Below are positions 43,524 through 52,513 of a stretch of DNA of 64,000 nt, piece by piece. The notes under the pieces are model-generated. The model was not told the origin of the DNA and ran no database searches. It saw only the letters and a list, made by a program, of their open reading frames with translations. Source of the stretch: Promicromonospora kroppenstedtii DSM 19349 (GTDB lineage: Bacteria; Actinomycetota; Actinomycetes; Actinomycetales; Cellulomonadaceae); the NCBI RefSeq assembly GCF_000515355.1, contig NZ_KI911740.1:86610-150609 (forward strand), written 5' to 3'. The stretch's first letter is position 1, and every line of letters begins with the position of its first letter. A program made the translations under genes and the position numbers.

Positions 43524-46500
43524 AGGAGATCGAACGCGACGCACTGGCCGAACTGACCGCGATCAACTGGGCGCTCGGCAAGGACGGCGTGTGGGAGGAG
43601 CCGAAGCCACACATTGCCGGCCTCAACGGTCAGGCGTTACGCACGGTCATGGCCGGCTTCGACGCCGCTAAGGCCAGTGCCGCCGAGAGCCCTCTTGGCG
43701 TGGTAGTCACCGGACGGCCAGGGTCAGGCAAGACCCATCTCGTCGCGAGTGTGCGGTCGCGGGTCAGCGCGGCGGGCGGTTACTTCTTCGCCCTCGACCT
43801 GCGCCACGAGCGGGCCTTTTGGCAGAGGGTCGTGCATGACCTGCTCAGTGGCCTGCTCCGGCCCGGTACCAACGGAGTCGAACAGGGCCAGACCCTGCGG
43901 CTGGGGCTCTCGCGGAAACTCGACCTGCCCGAACCTTTGCACCGGCAGCTCATGGGACATGACAAGCCGACCCGGTCGGGCCTCGACGGCATCGTCGAGG
44001 CGCTGGACCAGTTTGATCGGCAGCTCGCCTTCGAATGCGGACACACTCTACGGGCCGTGGCGCTGCTGGCGAGCAGTTCGATGGCGGCCAGGGAGGTCGC
44101 CACCGCCTATCTGTCGGCGGAAGACGAGTCGGTGGTCGGCGAACGTGCCGAGTGGGGTATTCGCGCTGCCTCCAGGAAGCCGCACGAGACGGTAGGTGAA
44201 CTCTTCAAGCTGATCGCACTCACCGGGCCGAGCGTGATTGCCCTGGACCAAATCGACACGCTGATCAGGCAATCGGACCGAGCGACCGACAGTGCTGCGG
44301 TCGAGGGGCCCGACGCCGCACCCAATTCGATACCCGACTCGATGGGACTGCCCAGGAGAGAGTCGTTCGAGGACGTTGGCAGCGGCCTCATGGAACTGCG
44401 CGAGGTCACTCGCCGGTCATTGGTGCTCGTTGCCTGTATGGATCCGATTTGGCAAGGAATCGCGGACTATGCGCCAGGCTCCGTCGAGCAACGCTTCCGC
44501 CGCGCCGAGCAGCTGGACACCATCCCGACGGCGGCGGTCGGGCAGGCGCTCATCGAGAGGCGGTTCGCGCTCAAGTTTCGCAAGGTCGGATTCACCCCGC
44601 CCTATCCGAGCTGGCCGGTGCGGCCGGAGGCGTTCGCCGACGCGGTCCGGTTCACCGCTCGCGGCCTCATCCGTCAGATCGACACCCACGTCCGGGCGTG
44701 CCTGGACGCGGACGAAGTCATCGAGCTGACCAGCCTCGCCGAGCCGAGCGGTGCAGAGACACCGGCGCCACGGCCGGGGGCCGTGCAGCTGCCTGTCGAC
44801 AACAGTGAGTTCACCGAGATCGACCGGCAGCTGAGCGACCTGGTGAACGATGCCGGCGTGGTCGCGGATATCGCCAGGGCGCTGGACCCGCGCCAGGAGG
44901 ATCGGTGCATGCCGGATCTCATGCGTTCCGCCTTGACGTGGTGGACTGCCGAACAGGGCGAGGAGCGCTCTCAGTACGAGCTGCCCCCGGCGACGATGGC
45001 CGCTGGTAATCCTGCCCTGCACGCCGAACTGCAACGGACCGTGGACGAGGGTACCGAGGACAAGATCTTCTGGTCGTTCCGAGCGATCGCGTGGCGGGAC
45101 GGGAGAGCTGTCATCAACCGTATCGACCGAGTCCTGAACGCCACAGGGCTGGACCTGTCGGCGCCGAAACGCAAGGCCTATCTCTTGCGCACCGGTGATT
45201 GGTCGAGCGGCCACAAGACCCGGCAGAAGGTTCAGGAGTTCGAGGCGGCCGGCGGGGTCGTGATCGAGCTGTCGAGGGAGACGTTGGAGACCGGACTGCG
45301 CACGTTCGCGTCCTTGGAGCGACTCGCCGGTACCCAGCCACCAGCCCGGTTCAGTGCATGGTTGCGCAGCCGCCGTCCGGCCGGACGCACCGCCCTCCTG
45401 CGCGCAGTGTTCGGCGACCCACAGGACGACGCAGAACCGCCGCGTCCTGAACCCGGATCGGCACCCACGCCGCAACCGTCCGAGGCATCCTGGCCGATCG
45501 CCGACTACGACACCGCCGACCCGGTGGCGGCTGCTCCGGGCCAGGCGGCAGCGGACCCGGTGATGCTGCACGTGGGTGTCCGGATCGACACTGGCACACC
45601 TGTGACGATCACCCTGGCGTCGTTGCGGAAGCACACTGCGATCTTCGCCGGATCCGGATCGGGTAAGACGGTGCTGATCCGTCGGCTGGTCGAGGAGTGC
45701 GCGCTGCGTGGCGTGTCCGCGATCGTGCTCGATCCCAACAATGACCTGGCGCGTCTCGGTGACCCGTGGCCACAGCCGCCGGATGCCTGGGGACCCCACG
45801 ACGCGGCGCGTGCCGACGACTACCTTCGCAACACCGATGTCGTGGTCTGGACTCCCCGCCGGGAATCCGGTCGGCCGCTGGCGTTCCGTCCACTGCCTGA
45901 CTTCGCTGCGGTCGCCGACGACCAGGACGAGTTCCGCCAAGCCGTCGACACGGCCGTCGCCATGCTCGCACCACGTGCCCGCGCCGACGGCGCGACCGCT
46001 AAGGCCGAACGGTCTCGTGCCGTTCTCAACCAGGCGCTGCAGTACTTCGCACGCAGGAGCGGCGGCGGGCTCAGCCACTTTCTGGACCTGCTTGGTGACC
46101 TGCCCGATGGGGTGACACGACTGGCCAAAGCGCGCGAGATGGCCGCGGACATGGCGCAGACCTTGCGCGCAGCCATGATCAACGATCCGTTGTTCGGCGG
46201 GGTCGGTGAACCGGTGGACCCCAGCGTGCTGCTCACCCCGGCAGTCGGCAAACGCGCCCGGATCTCGGTGATTAGCCTGGTCGGCCTGCCTACCGAGGAG
46301 CAACGGCAGAGTTTTGTCAACCAGCTCCAGATGGCTTTGTTTGCCTGGATCAAGCGGCACCCCGCCGGAGACCGACCGCTCGGTGGACTACTGGTCATGG
46401 ACGAAGCACAGACGATCGCTCCGTCCGGTTCACTGACCGCGAGCACCCACAGCACCCTCGCGCTGGCCTCGCAGGCACGCAAGTACGGACTCGGCCTGGT

Positions 46501-46786
46501 GTTCGCGACGCAGGCGCCACGCGGTATCCACAACCGGATCACCGGTAACGCCGCCACGCAGCTGTTCGGGTTCCTCAACAGCCCGCCGCAGATCGCCGCT
46601 GCCAAGGAGATGGCGGCCGCGAAATCCAGTGCGGTGCCGGACATTTCCCGGCTGGGCACTGGTCAGTTCTACGCCGTCGCCGAAGGACTGGCATTTCAGA
46701 AGATCAGCACCCCCATCTGCCTGAGCTACCACCCGTCGAGCCCGCTGACCGTCGAAGAGGTCATCGACCGTGCTCGACGAGACTGA
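43520..46786 (+). CDS. Large double P-loop ATPase: AAA/ORC-like N-half and HerA/FtsK-like C-half
   Basis: A 1088-residue protein with two separate nucleotide-binding modules. The N-terminal one has Walker A VVTGRPGSGKTH (Lys71) and Walker B SVIALDQIDTL, like AAA/STAND or ORC-type ATPases. A Pro/Ala-rich linker near residue 640 leads to a HerA/VirB4-type translocase: FAGSGSGKTVLIRRLVEE (Lys716), IVLDPNNDLARLG, GGLLVMDEAQTIAP (Asp961) and GLGLVFATQAPRGIHNRITG. HerA-type motors pump DNA or associate with nucleases in defence systems. It is between the winged-helix gene and the AIPR gene, overlapping both. Target recognition by the N-half and translocation by the C-half is inference. Confidence 0.85.
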   Translation: MKEIERDALAELTAINWALGKDGVWEEPKPHIAGLNGQALRTVMAGFDAAKASAAESPLGVVVTGRPGSGKTHLVASVRSRVSAAGGYFFALDLRHERAFWQRVVHDLLSGLLRPGTNGVEQGQTLRLGLSRKLDLPEPLHRQLMGHDKPTRSGLDGIVEALDQFDRQLAFECGHTLRAVALLASSSMAAREVATAYLSAEDESVVGERAEWGIRAASRKPHETVGELFKLIALTGPSVIALDQIDTLIRQSDRATDSAAVEGPDAAPNSIPDSMGLPRRESFEDVGSGLMELREVTRRSLVLVACMDPIWQGIADYAPGSVEQRFRRAEQLDTIPTAAVGQALIERRFALKFRKVGFTPPYPSWPVRPEAFADAVRFTARGLIRQIDTHVRACLDADEVIELTSLAEPSGAETPAPRPGAVQLPVDNSEFTEIDRQLSDLVNDAGVVADIARALDPRQEDRCMPDLMRSALTWWTAEQGEERSQYELPPATMAAGNPALHAELQRTVDEGTEDKIFWSFRAIAWRDGRAVINRIDRVLNATGLDLSAPKRKAYLLRTGDWSSGHKTRQKVQEFEAAGGVVIELSRETLETGLRTFASLERLAGTQPPARFSAWLRSRRPAGRTALLRAVFGDPQDDAEPPRPEPGSAPTPQPSEASWPIADYDTADPVAAAPGQAAADPVMLHVGVRIDTGTPVTITLASLRKHTAIFAGSGSGKTVLIRRLVEECALRGVSAIVLDPNNDLARLGDPWPQPPDAWGPHDAARADDYLRNTDVVVWTPRRESGRPLAFRPLPDFAAVADDQDEFRQAVDTAVAMLAPRARADGATAKAERSRAVLNQALQYFARRSGGGLSHFLDLLGDLPDGVTRLAKAREMAADMAQTLRAAMINDPLFGGVGEPVDPSVLLTPAVGKRARISVISLVGLPTEEQRQSFVNQLQMALFAWIKRHPAGDRPLGGLLVMDEAQTIAPSGSLTASTHSTLALASQARKYGLGLVFATQAPRGIHNRITGNAATQLFGFLNSPPQIAAAKEMAAAKSSAVPDISRLGTGQFYAVAEGLAFQKISTPICLSYHPSSPLTVEEVIDRARRD

Positions 46787-48554
46787 AGCCCGCTCAAGAA
46801 GTGGAGAGGCGGAACCTGTCGTGGAGAAAGTAATCCAGAGCCTGCTCGAGGCATTCCAGCAGGACCAGGACCTGACCGAGCTGCCGGAGGCCGAGGCGTT
46901 CGAGGCGTTCGCTGCCTACTGTGTGCTCAGTTCCTACTACAACGACCCTTTCAATCCCGACGCGTACCGCACCGGCGGTAGCAACGACCTCGGCATCGAC
47001 GCGTACGCGGTACTGATCGACGGAGAGCTGTACCGGGACCCGACGGAGGTGCGCGCTGCGATGCAGCAACGCAGGCGGCCGCAGGTGCAGGTGGTGATCA
47101 TCCAGGCCAAGACCAGCAGCAAGTTCGAGACCAAGGTGATCTCGGACCTTGCGGAGAATCTCGGTCATCTGTGTGGGGCCGAGAGCATCCCGTACGAGGT
47201 GTCAGCGGACGTGGAGAACCTGCGCGGGTGCCTGGACGCCATCTACGGGAACTCTGCCCAGCTCGCCGGCCAGCTTCCGCAGCTGCACGTCCGCTATGTG
47301 ACCACCGGCGACCAGGTCTCGGACATGGTCCATCGCAAGGCGCGATCGGCCGAGAGGCATCTGGATCGGCTCAACCGATTCGAGACGACTGACGTGCTCT
47401 GCGTGAACTGGCGCGATCTGCGCGAGCTGTACAAGCAAGCGACCAGCACCGTCCGGGTCACCGTACCGGTGCCGAAACAGTTCGCTGTGCCGGCGGCCCC
47501 GGGCGTTGAACAGTCGTTTGTGGGGCTGGTTGCGGCAACCGAACTGGTCCGCACCATACTGGACGACGGCTCGGGAAAGCTGCGTGAGAACCTGTTCGAG
47601 AGCAACGTACGTGCCTTCCAGGGATACAACCCTGTCAACAGCGGTATTAGAGATACCCTGCGGGACCCGGAAAAGCGGCAGAGATTCGCCGTGATGAACA
47701 ACGGAATCACCATCGTGACCCGGAAGATGGACCGGGTCGGCGACGATTTCGTGCTGGACGACTTCCAGATCGTCAATGGATGCCAGACCTGTCACGTCCT
47801 GTTCCACGAGCGTGATCAGCTCACGGACCACGTCTTCGTCAGCGTCCACATCGTTCACTCGGTGGACGAGGACGTGATCCAGGGTATTGTCGCCGCGACA
47901 AACCAGCAGACCCCCGTCAGTGACGAGGACCTGGCCGCGCGCCAGGACTTCCACAAAGAGCTGGAGGACTTCTTTACCCTCGGCCGAGACAAGCCGCACC
48001 AGCTGTTCTACGAACGTCGCGCGAAACAATTCAGCGACCGCAAGGACGTGGAGAAGACCCGGGTCATCAGCCGTGCCCAGCTCAGCCGCGCGTACCTGGC
48101 GATGTTCCTGGACGAGCCGTCCGGCGTGGGCCGGTTCCAGGATCTGATCAAGGCGCGGGGCAAGGAGCTCTACGTCACCGGCCAGCCGCCGATCCTTTAT
48201 TACACGGCCGCGGCGACCTGGTACCGGCTGGAGTGGCTGATCCGGAATCAGCGCCTCAATCGCGGTTACCGGCCCACCCGGTTTCACCTGATGGCGCTGA
48301 TCCGGCAGAGACTGGTCGGTTCAGTCCAGCTGCCGGCGAATGGCAGGGCAGCCACGAAGGAGTGCGACAAGATTCTCAAGGTGATCTGGAACGCGGAGGC
48401 CGCGGAGAAGCTGGTCGTCCACGAGCTGCTGCCCGTGATCCAGCGGGCCATCGATGCCGAACGAGAGGCTGGGGTGCCGTTGGGAGAGGCAGTACGCAAC
48501 GAGCGATTCGCCGAGCGGGCCCGCAGGGAGCTGACCAGCAGCACCGGTCGCTGA
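46770..48554 (+). CDS. AIPR (abortive phage infection) protein with nuclease-like N-terminus
   Basis: A 594-residue protein. The AIPR domain is shown by NVRAFQGYNPVNSGIRDTL, RFAVMNNGITIVTRK and FQIVNGCQTCHVL. The N-terminal 180 residues carry a restriction-endonuclease-like pattern: NDLGIDAYAVLID (Asp77) and VQVVIIQAKTSSKF (Gln112, Lys114), with Gln replacing the usual Glu, as in Mrr-type folds. AIPR proteins act in abortive infection and phosphorothioate-linked restriction. It overlaps the ATPase gene by 17 bases from GTG 46770, so it is likely the effector nuclease delivered or licensed by that ATPase. Confidence 0.87.
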   Translation: MLDETEARSRSGEAEPVVEKVIQSLLEAFQQDQDLTELPEAEAFEAFAAYCVLSSYYNDPFNPDAYRTGGSNDLGIDAYAVLIDGELYRDPTEVRAAMQQRRRPQVQVVIIQAKTSSKFETKVISDLAENLGHLCGAESIPYEVSADVENLRGCLDAIYGNSAQLAGQLPQLHVRYVTTGDQVSDMVHRKARSAERHLDRLNRFETTDVLCVNWRDLRELYKQATSTVRVTVPVPKQFAVPAAPGVEQSFVGLVAATELVRTILDDGSGKLRENLFESNVRAFQGYNPVNSGIRDTLRDPEKRQRFAVMNNGITIVTRKMDRVGDDFVLDDFQIVNGCQTCHVLFHERDQLTDHVFVSVHIVHSVDEDVIQGIVAATNQQTPVSDEDLAARQDFHKELEDFFTLGRDKPHQLFYERRAKQFSDRKDVEKTRVISRAQLSRAYLAMFLDEPSGVGRFQDLIKARGKELYVTGQPPILYYTAAATWYRLEWLIRNQRLNRGYRPTRFHLMALIRQRLVGSVQLPANGRAATKECDKILKVIWNAEAAEKLVVHELLPVIQRAIDAEREAGVPLGEAVRNERFAERARRELTSSTGR

Positions 48555-48677
48555 GGCCTTGACGGTAATCACGATGGTGAGTCGTCCGATGTGTGCGTCG
48601 CCCCGCGGTGGCGGATGACCTGCTGCTGCCCCGCGGGTACCGTCTCATCATCGCTGAGGTCGCACCGTCTTGTCGGC

Positions 48678-48700
48678 TGTGCTGGTGTGAGCTCAGCACA
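48678..48700. promoter_or_regulatory. Inverted repeat before the kinase-Tpt1 gene pair
   Basis: TGTGCTG (48678-48684) and CAGCACA (48694-48700), perfect 7-base arms with a 9-base loop, in the 267-base gap between the AIPR gene and the next genes. It may be an operator or a transcript hairpin; no T-run follows. The rest of the gap contains no gene I can support. Confidence 0.35.
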
Positions 48701-48821
48701 GTGCATCTGTACACCCTCGCGCTTCGTGGCCCGGTCCACCGACTCTCCGTCGACCCGAACTGTCGGCCAATTCACCCACGTGCTGGCGTCACGTTTTCTA
48801 CGGTGAAGCCTCCCAATCCGT

Positions 48822-49016
48822 GTGAAGGACATACCGCGCGTTCTCGTCGAGATGGTCGAGAACCTGGAGTTCTCGGCAGCGCTGCCTGAGGTGGCTGCGA
48901 CCAAGACGTTCGAAGAGGAGAGACTCGCGGGCCGAGCGAGCGCAGGCGAGTCCTCCAGCGAGCGGTCGGCGCCGAGGGATGGTGGGTCGAAACCCGGTAT
49001 CGAGGGTGACGAGTGA
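48822..49016 (+). CDS. Small ORF coupled to the kinase-Tpt1 gene
   Basis: A 64-codon frame from GTG 48822 whose TGA overlaps the start of the next gene by 4 bases. The N-terminal half looks like an amphipathic helix (DIPRVLVEMVENLEFSAALP); the C-terminal half is disordered and rich in Ser, Gly and charge (AGESSSERSAPRDGGSK). It could be a small partner, an antitoxin-like protein or a peptide substrate of the adjacent kinase domain. There is no recognised family; the tight overlap is the main reason to believe it is translated. Confidence 0.5.
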   Translation: MKDIPRVLVEMVENLEFSAALPEVAATKTFEEERLAGRASAGESSSERSAPRDGGSKPGIEGDE

Positions 49017-52012
49017 GCATTCACTTCCCGACCCCGGGCGAGTTGGCGCGACGTCGTTCCAGGATGTTAGTGGTCCTTCCTGACGAGGCCCACAACTCTG
49101 TTCGCACTACTCTTCGCAGTCTCGCGATTGTGCCAAAGCCTGTGAGTGACGCTTCAATGCGGGTGGAGATGGACGGCGTCCGATTCGCGTCATTACTCGC
49201 CGACGCCGCGACTCCGGAGTCGCTAGTCGCCGACTGGCAACGGGGCCTTGACATGACGCTGTCTGTAACTGAGGCGGTCCTGTTCGAGGCGAAACTGTCT
49301 GTTGGTGCCCGACTCGTTGTCGATCGGCTTCCGGGCGGGATGACTTACCTGAAGACTCTCCACACGGCGCGTGAACGAGCCGCAATCGCGGTTTATGACC
49401 TCGCTCGCGAGGTCAACTGGCGTCGACCCGTACTCTTCGTTCACGCTCTGCGAGTCGCCCGTGGATACCTGCGAGACGTGGTCGGACACATCGACCTCAC
49501 TCCGGAACCGCGGCGTCACCAGTTCACCGGTCGGTTGGGGGTCGCGACGGTGCTAGCGGCTCGGTTCGACCACCCTGTCTCAGGAGACATCGAGGAGGCG
49601 ATCTCTGCGCTGCTCCGGTCGCTTGAACAGGGCAACGATCCCGCTACAGCGGTCCCGTACCTGCTCGAGGCCGAAGCTCTGCGTTACGACCTTGACCGGG
49701 ACGCCGCTCAGCTTGCCGCTGGAATGAAGCGAGCCGTCGGGTACATGAGCGTGGCCGATTCTCGTAGCAATCCGGCCGTTCAACTTGCTTCATGTGACAT
49801 CTTCCTGAGGTTGGCATCGGCGACCGCACGACGTGCAGCTCGAGTCGGTGCCTTGGCGAAAGCTGCGGTGTGTGTCGCGCTCGCTTTCTCCCACGATCCC
49901 GACGCAGATGACCTGGTTCGTGCGTCCATGCTGTCTGCGGTGATCAGTGAGGCCAACAAGGACTTGAATCTGCTGGATGGTGATGCCGTCGTGGGGCTGC
50001 GGCTGCCGTTCGGTGCACGTACCGAACGGACGGCGAGGATCGTCAAGGAGCTTGCAGTCGAACTGACGGAGTCGATCATTGGCAGGGCGCTTGCGGGCGA
50101 CTTGCTCGCCAGAGGCGTTTGCGCCGATTTGCTCGCACTCGAAGCAAGCGGCGCAGACCACGACAGGCTCCGGCGCGTCGTTGAGCTCCGTGGCGGAGGG
50201 CGACACCTATCCGGACTGAAGGATGAGAGGTCCGTCTTGCTGGGTGCAAGGGACGCGCTGCTCCTGGCAGCGGTGTTGGAGCGTCCGCAGGATCGCTCAC
50301 ACCAGCTGGAGGTACTCATCAAGATGTCAGTTCAGGATCCGACCGCTCCGGCCCCGGTCCTTCTTATGGCACAAGACGTTGAGGCGCACGGTCCCGCACA
50401 GGTGACGGGTCTTTTGCCAGCGGACACCGCCGAGTACGCCCAGTTGCTACGGGACGGGCTTTCGACGGAACTGTTCGCTATCGCAGCTGGTCGTGTGATG
50501 CAAAGTGCTGATCTCGTCGAAAGCCCTCTTGGCGGGCGAAGTGAGGTGAAGACCGTCGGCGACTACTACGGTCTCGTCAGCCAGAACTTCACGATCAAAG
50601 AGGTTCGAGAGGAAGCGCTCCGGCGGGAAGCGGAACGGATCAACTACCTCAAGGACGCAATCCGCGATGGAGGCCTGGCCGATCAGTTTCTGGTGACTGA
50701 GCATCTGGTGGACTTCGAGGCAGGGCCAGGCCGACGGAGTAGCGTTCGCCGCTTCGTGCCGGGCACGCCAGCTGCCGCCGCGGTAGAGCTGGCACCTGAA
50801 TCACAACGACCGGCGCTCCTTGAACGCGTCGCCGACTGCTTAGCATTCATGAATCGAGTAGAGCAGGCGAGTGGTGTCGGAGTCAGAAAGGAGCTTAAGT
50901 CAAAGGAGGTTGGCTGGTGGCTCCGCGCAATTGGAGTTGATGACCCGCTTCGTGCTTTTGAAGACTGGTGGTCGTTCGTGGAGCACGTGGACATCGTCCG
51001 CCGCAGAGATGCTCATCTGGACAACTGGGTTCTCACAGAAGATGGCCGGGTCCTTGCAATCGACTTAGAGGCAGTTGGTTCGCGGCCGATGGGATACGAG
51101 CTCGCTCAGGTAACCGACGATTCGCCGGTCCTTGGCCATGGCGATTGGACGAGCCGTCGCGCCGTGTTCGATCGATACGTCGCTGCTCTGGGCGTGAGTG
51201 AGGACGATGACGAACGACGAGATCGAGCATGGGACGCCTACCAGGCGAGCGTGGCCGCGCGTTGTCTCCGCCGGCTCACCTGGGACCAAGAATCTGTCAG
51301 GGGTCAGCAGCACGCTCTGGCCACGCTCGATTGGCTTGCGGTAAATACCAAGTTCGCTTCCCTCCGTTTGTGGCTCCAGTCGGTCCTGAAGGCTTGGCGT
51401 CGCAGCAGGGGACTCTCGGATCTCACCACAGCTGAGCTGGTCATTGAGGAGCACCGTCGCCGACGGATTAGTAAGTCGATGGCGTACCACCTTCGCCACG
51501 GAGAGGAAGTCGATGTTGACGACGATGGCTGGGCGTCGATCATGGAACTCTCCGAGGCAATCGGCAAGGGGGTTTCGGAACATGAGATCTCGATCGTGGC
51601 GTCGACGCTCTCCGACCCCCGCTTCGAGTTCCGAGACGGCATGGTGAGGGCTCGGTACGGCCATTCTCGTGCCGTTCCAGGAGCAACTAAATCGGAGCAA
51701 GTCTTGGCTCCGGCTACCAAGGGGTATCACGGAACGACGATCTCGGTGGCGAGAGCAGTGATCGAGGGTCGGCAAGGACTGAGGCCAATGGGCAGGCTTC
51801 TGGTGCACCTCTCGCGATCACCCCGTGAAGCGATACGTGCCGGCCTCCGGCACGGCTACCCCCTTCTCTTGTCGACAACAAGCGAGCGGTCCCCTGGCCT
51901 GATGAGCCGCGGCGGGCAGACGCTGGCGGTGCTTGATGTCGAAATCAAGGCTCTCCAGGTCGAGCCCGTGGCCACCTACTGGGACTTGCTTCCGCCGGTG
52001 AAGGGGTTGTAG
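49013..52012 (+). CDS. Fusion of kinase-like domain and Tpt1/KptA RNA 2'-phosphotransferase
   Basis: A 999-residue protein with three parts. Residues 1 to about 480 are helical and unrecognised. About 520-790 resemble an APH/protein-kinase fold: RRDAHLDNW (Asp666, His668, Asn671; HxDxxN type) and AIDLEAVG (Asp684, metal-binding). About 812-999 are a complete Tpt1/KptA domain: RRRISKSMAYHLRHGEEVD, VRARYGHS, KGYHGTT, LLVHLSRSPREAIRAGLRHG. The four catalytic residues of Tpt1 (Arg-His-Arg-Arg) match Arg828, His829, Arg879 and Arg946. Tpt1 moves an RNA 2'-phosphate onto NAD+. Joining a phosphate-adding to a phosphate-removing module in one chain is unusual; it lies at the end of a defence island. 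Conflict or RNA-repair function is inference. Confidence 0.85.
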   Translation: MSIHFPTPGELARRRSRMLVVLPDEAHNSVRTTLRSLAIVPKPVSDASMRVEMDGVRFASLLADAATPESLVADWQRGLDMTLSVTEAVLFEAKLSVGARLVVDRLPGGMTYLKTLHTARERAAIAVYDLAREVNWRRPVLFVHALRVARGYLRDVVGHIDLTPEPRRHQFTGRLGVATVLAARFDHPVSGDIEEAISALLRSLEQGNDPATAVPYLLEAEALRYDLDRDAAQLAAGMKRAVGYMSVADSRSNPAVQLASCDIFLRLASATARRAARVGALAKAAVCVALAFSHDPDADDLVRASMLSAVISEANKDLNLLDGDAVVGLRLPFGARTERTARIVKELAVELTESIIGRALAGDLLARGVCADLLALEASGADHDRLRRVVELRGGGRHLSGLKDERSVLLGARDALLLAAVLERPQDRSHQLEVLIKMSVQDPTAPAPVLLMAQDVEAHGPAQVTGLLPADTAEYAQLLRDGLSTELFAIAAGRVMQSADLVESPLGGRSEVKTVGDYYGLVSQNFTIKEVREEALRREAERINYLKDAIRDGGLADQFLVTEHLVDFEAGPGRRSSVRRFVPGTPAAAAVELAPESQRPALLERVADCLAFMNRVEQASGVGVRKELKSKEVGWWLRAIGVDDPLRAFEDWWSFVEHVDIVRRRDAHLDNWVLTEDGRVLAIDLEAVGSRPMGYELAQVTDDSPVLGHGDWTSRRAVFDRYVAALGVSEDDDERRDRAWDAYQASVAARCLRRLTWDQESVRGQQHALATLDWLAVNTKFASLRLWLQSVLKAWRRSRGLSDLTTAELVIEEHRRRRISKSMAYHLRHGEEVDVDDDGWASIMELSEAIGKGVSEHEISIVASTLSDPRFEFRDGMVRARYGHSRAVPGATKSEQVLAPATKGYHGTTISVARAVIEGRQGLRPMGRLLVHLSRSPREAIRAGLRHGYPLLLSTTSERSPGLMSRGGQTLAVLDVEIKALQVEPVATYWDLLPPVKGL

Positions 52013-52513
52013 CTGAATGGGCGCGCAGGTTCCTCGGTACGAAGCTCGCGGCGATTCGCGCCGAACGCTTCTCGGGCGCGGCGCTGTAGGCGCCGGCCTC
52101 TGAGCGGTGGTAAATGAGGAACCGGCCCGTTTCCGCGCGCCGGACTTAACGCAGTGAGTGGCGGGCCGGCTGGTCCTTTGCGACGTGACACATCGGGGTC
52201 CTGCCGTCCTCCGCGCCGGCGGGGAGTGCACCGTGAGCCTTGATTCCCAGTCGCTCCCCGACAGCCGACGCGCTGATCATGATGTTGTAGCCGATTAGGA
52301 TTTGCTCTCGCCCACGGCTGCTCCGGAGTGGCACGCAGCAGGCACGCCCCGCCCCCGCTAGACTGGAAACCGGCAGAATTCCAACGATCCCGCGCCTCCG
52401 AACCACATGATCAACTTCTAAATTGCTGGTCGGGCCCCGCCGCAGCTTTACGGCACAGCCCTAGACCTCACCCACGTGTTCACCCCGGTCGCTGGCCAAG
52501 CGGCCAGCCCTCC
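52013..52513. other. Non-coding stretch at the island's right edge
   Basis: About 500 bases with no convincing gene. Short frames on both strands (such as 52146-52406 minus) lack recognisable content and Shine-Dalgarno support. Base composition changes here and includes an A/T-rich patch near 52405-52425. It separates the defence island from ordinary chromosomal genes and is a natural place for an old junction; no tRNA or repeat pair was found in it. Confidence 0.4.

Noticed and set aside
44417..46360. 647-residue minus-strand frame opposite the double ATPase
   Set aside because: Antisense shadow; the plus strand carries two intact P-loops and a DEAQ box over the same bases.
52146..52406. 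86-residue minus-strand frame in the gap after the Tpt1 fusion
   Set aside because: No Shine-Dalgarno, no recognisable family and composition shifts along its length; not supported as a gene.
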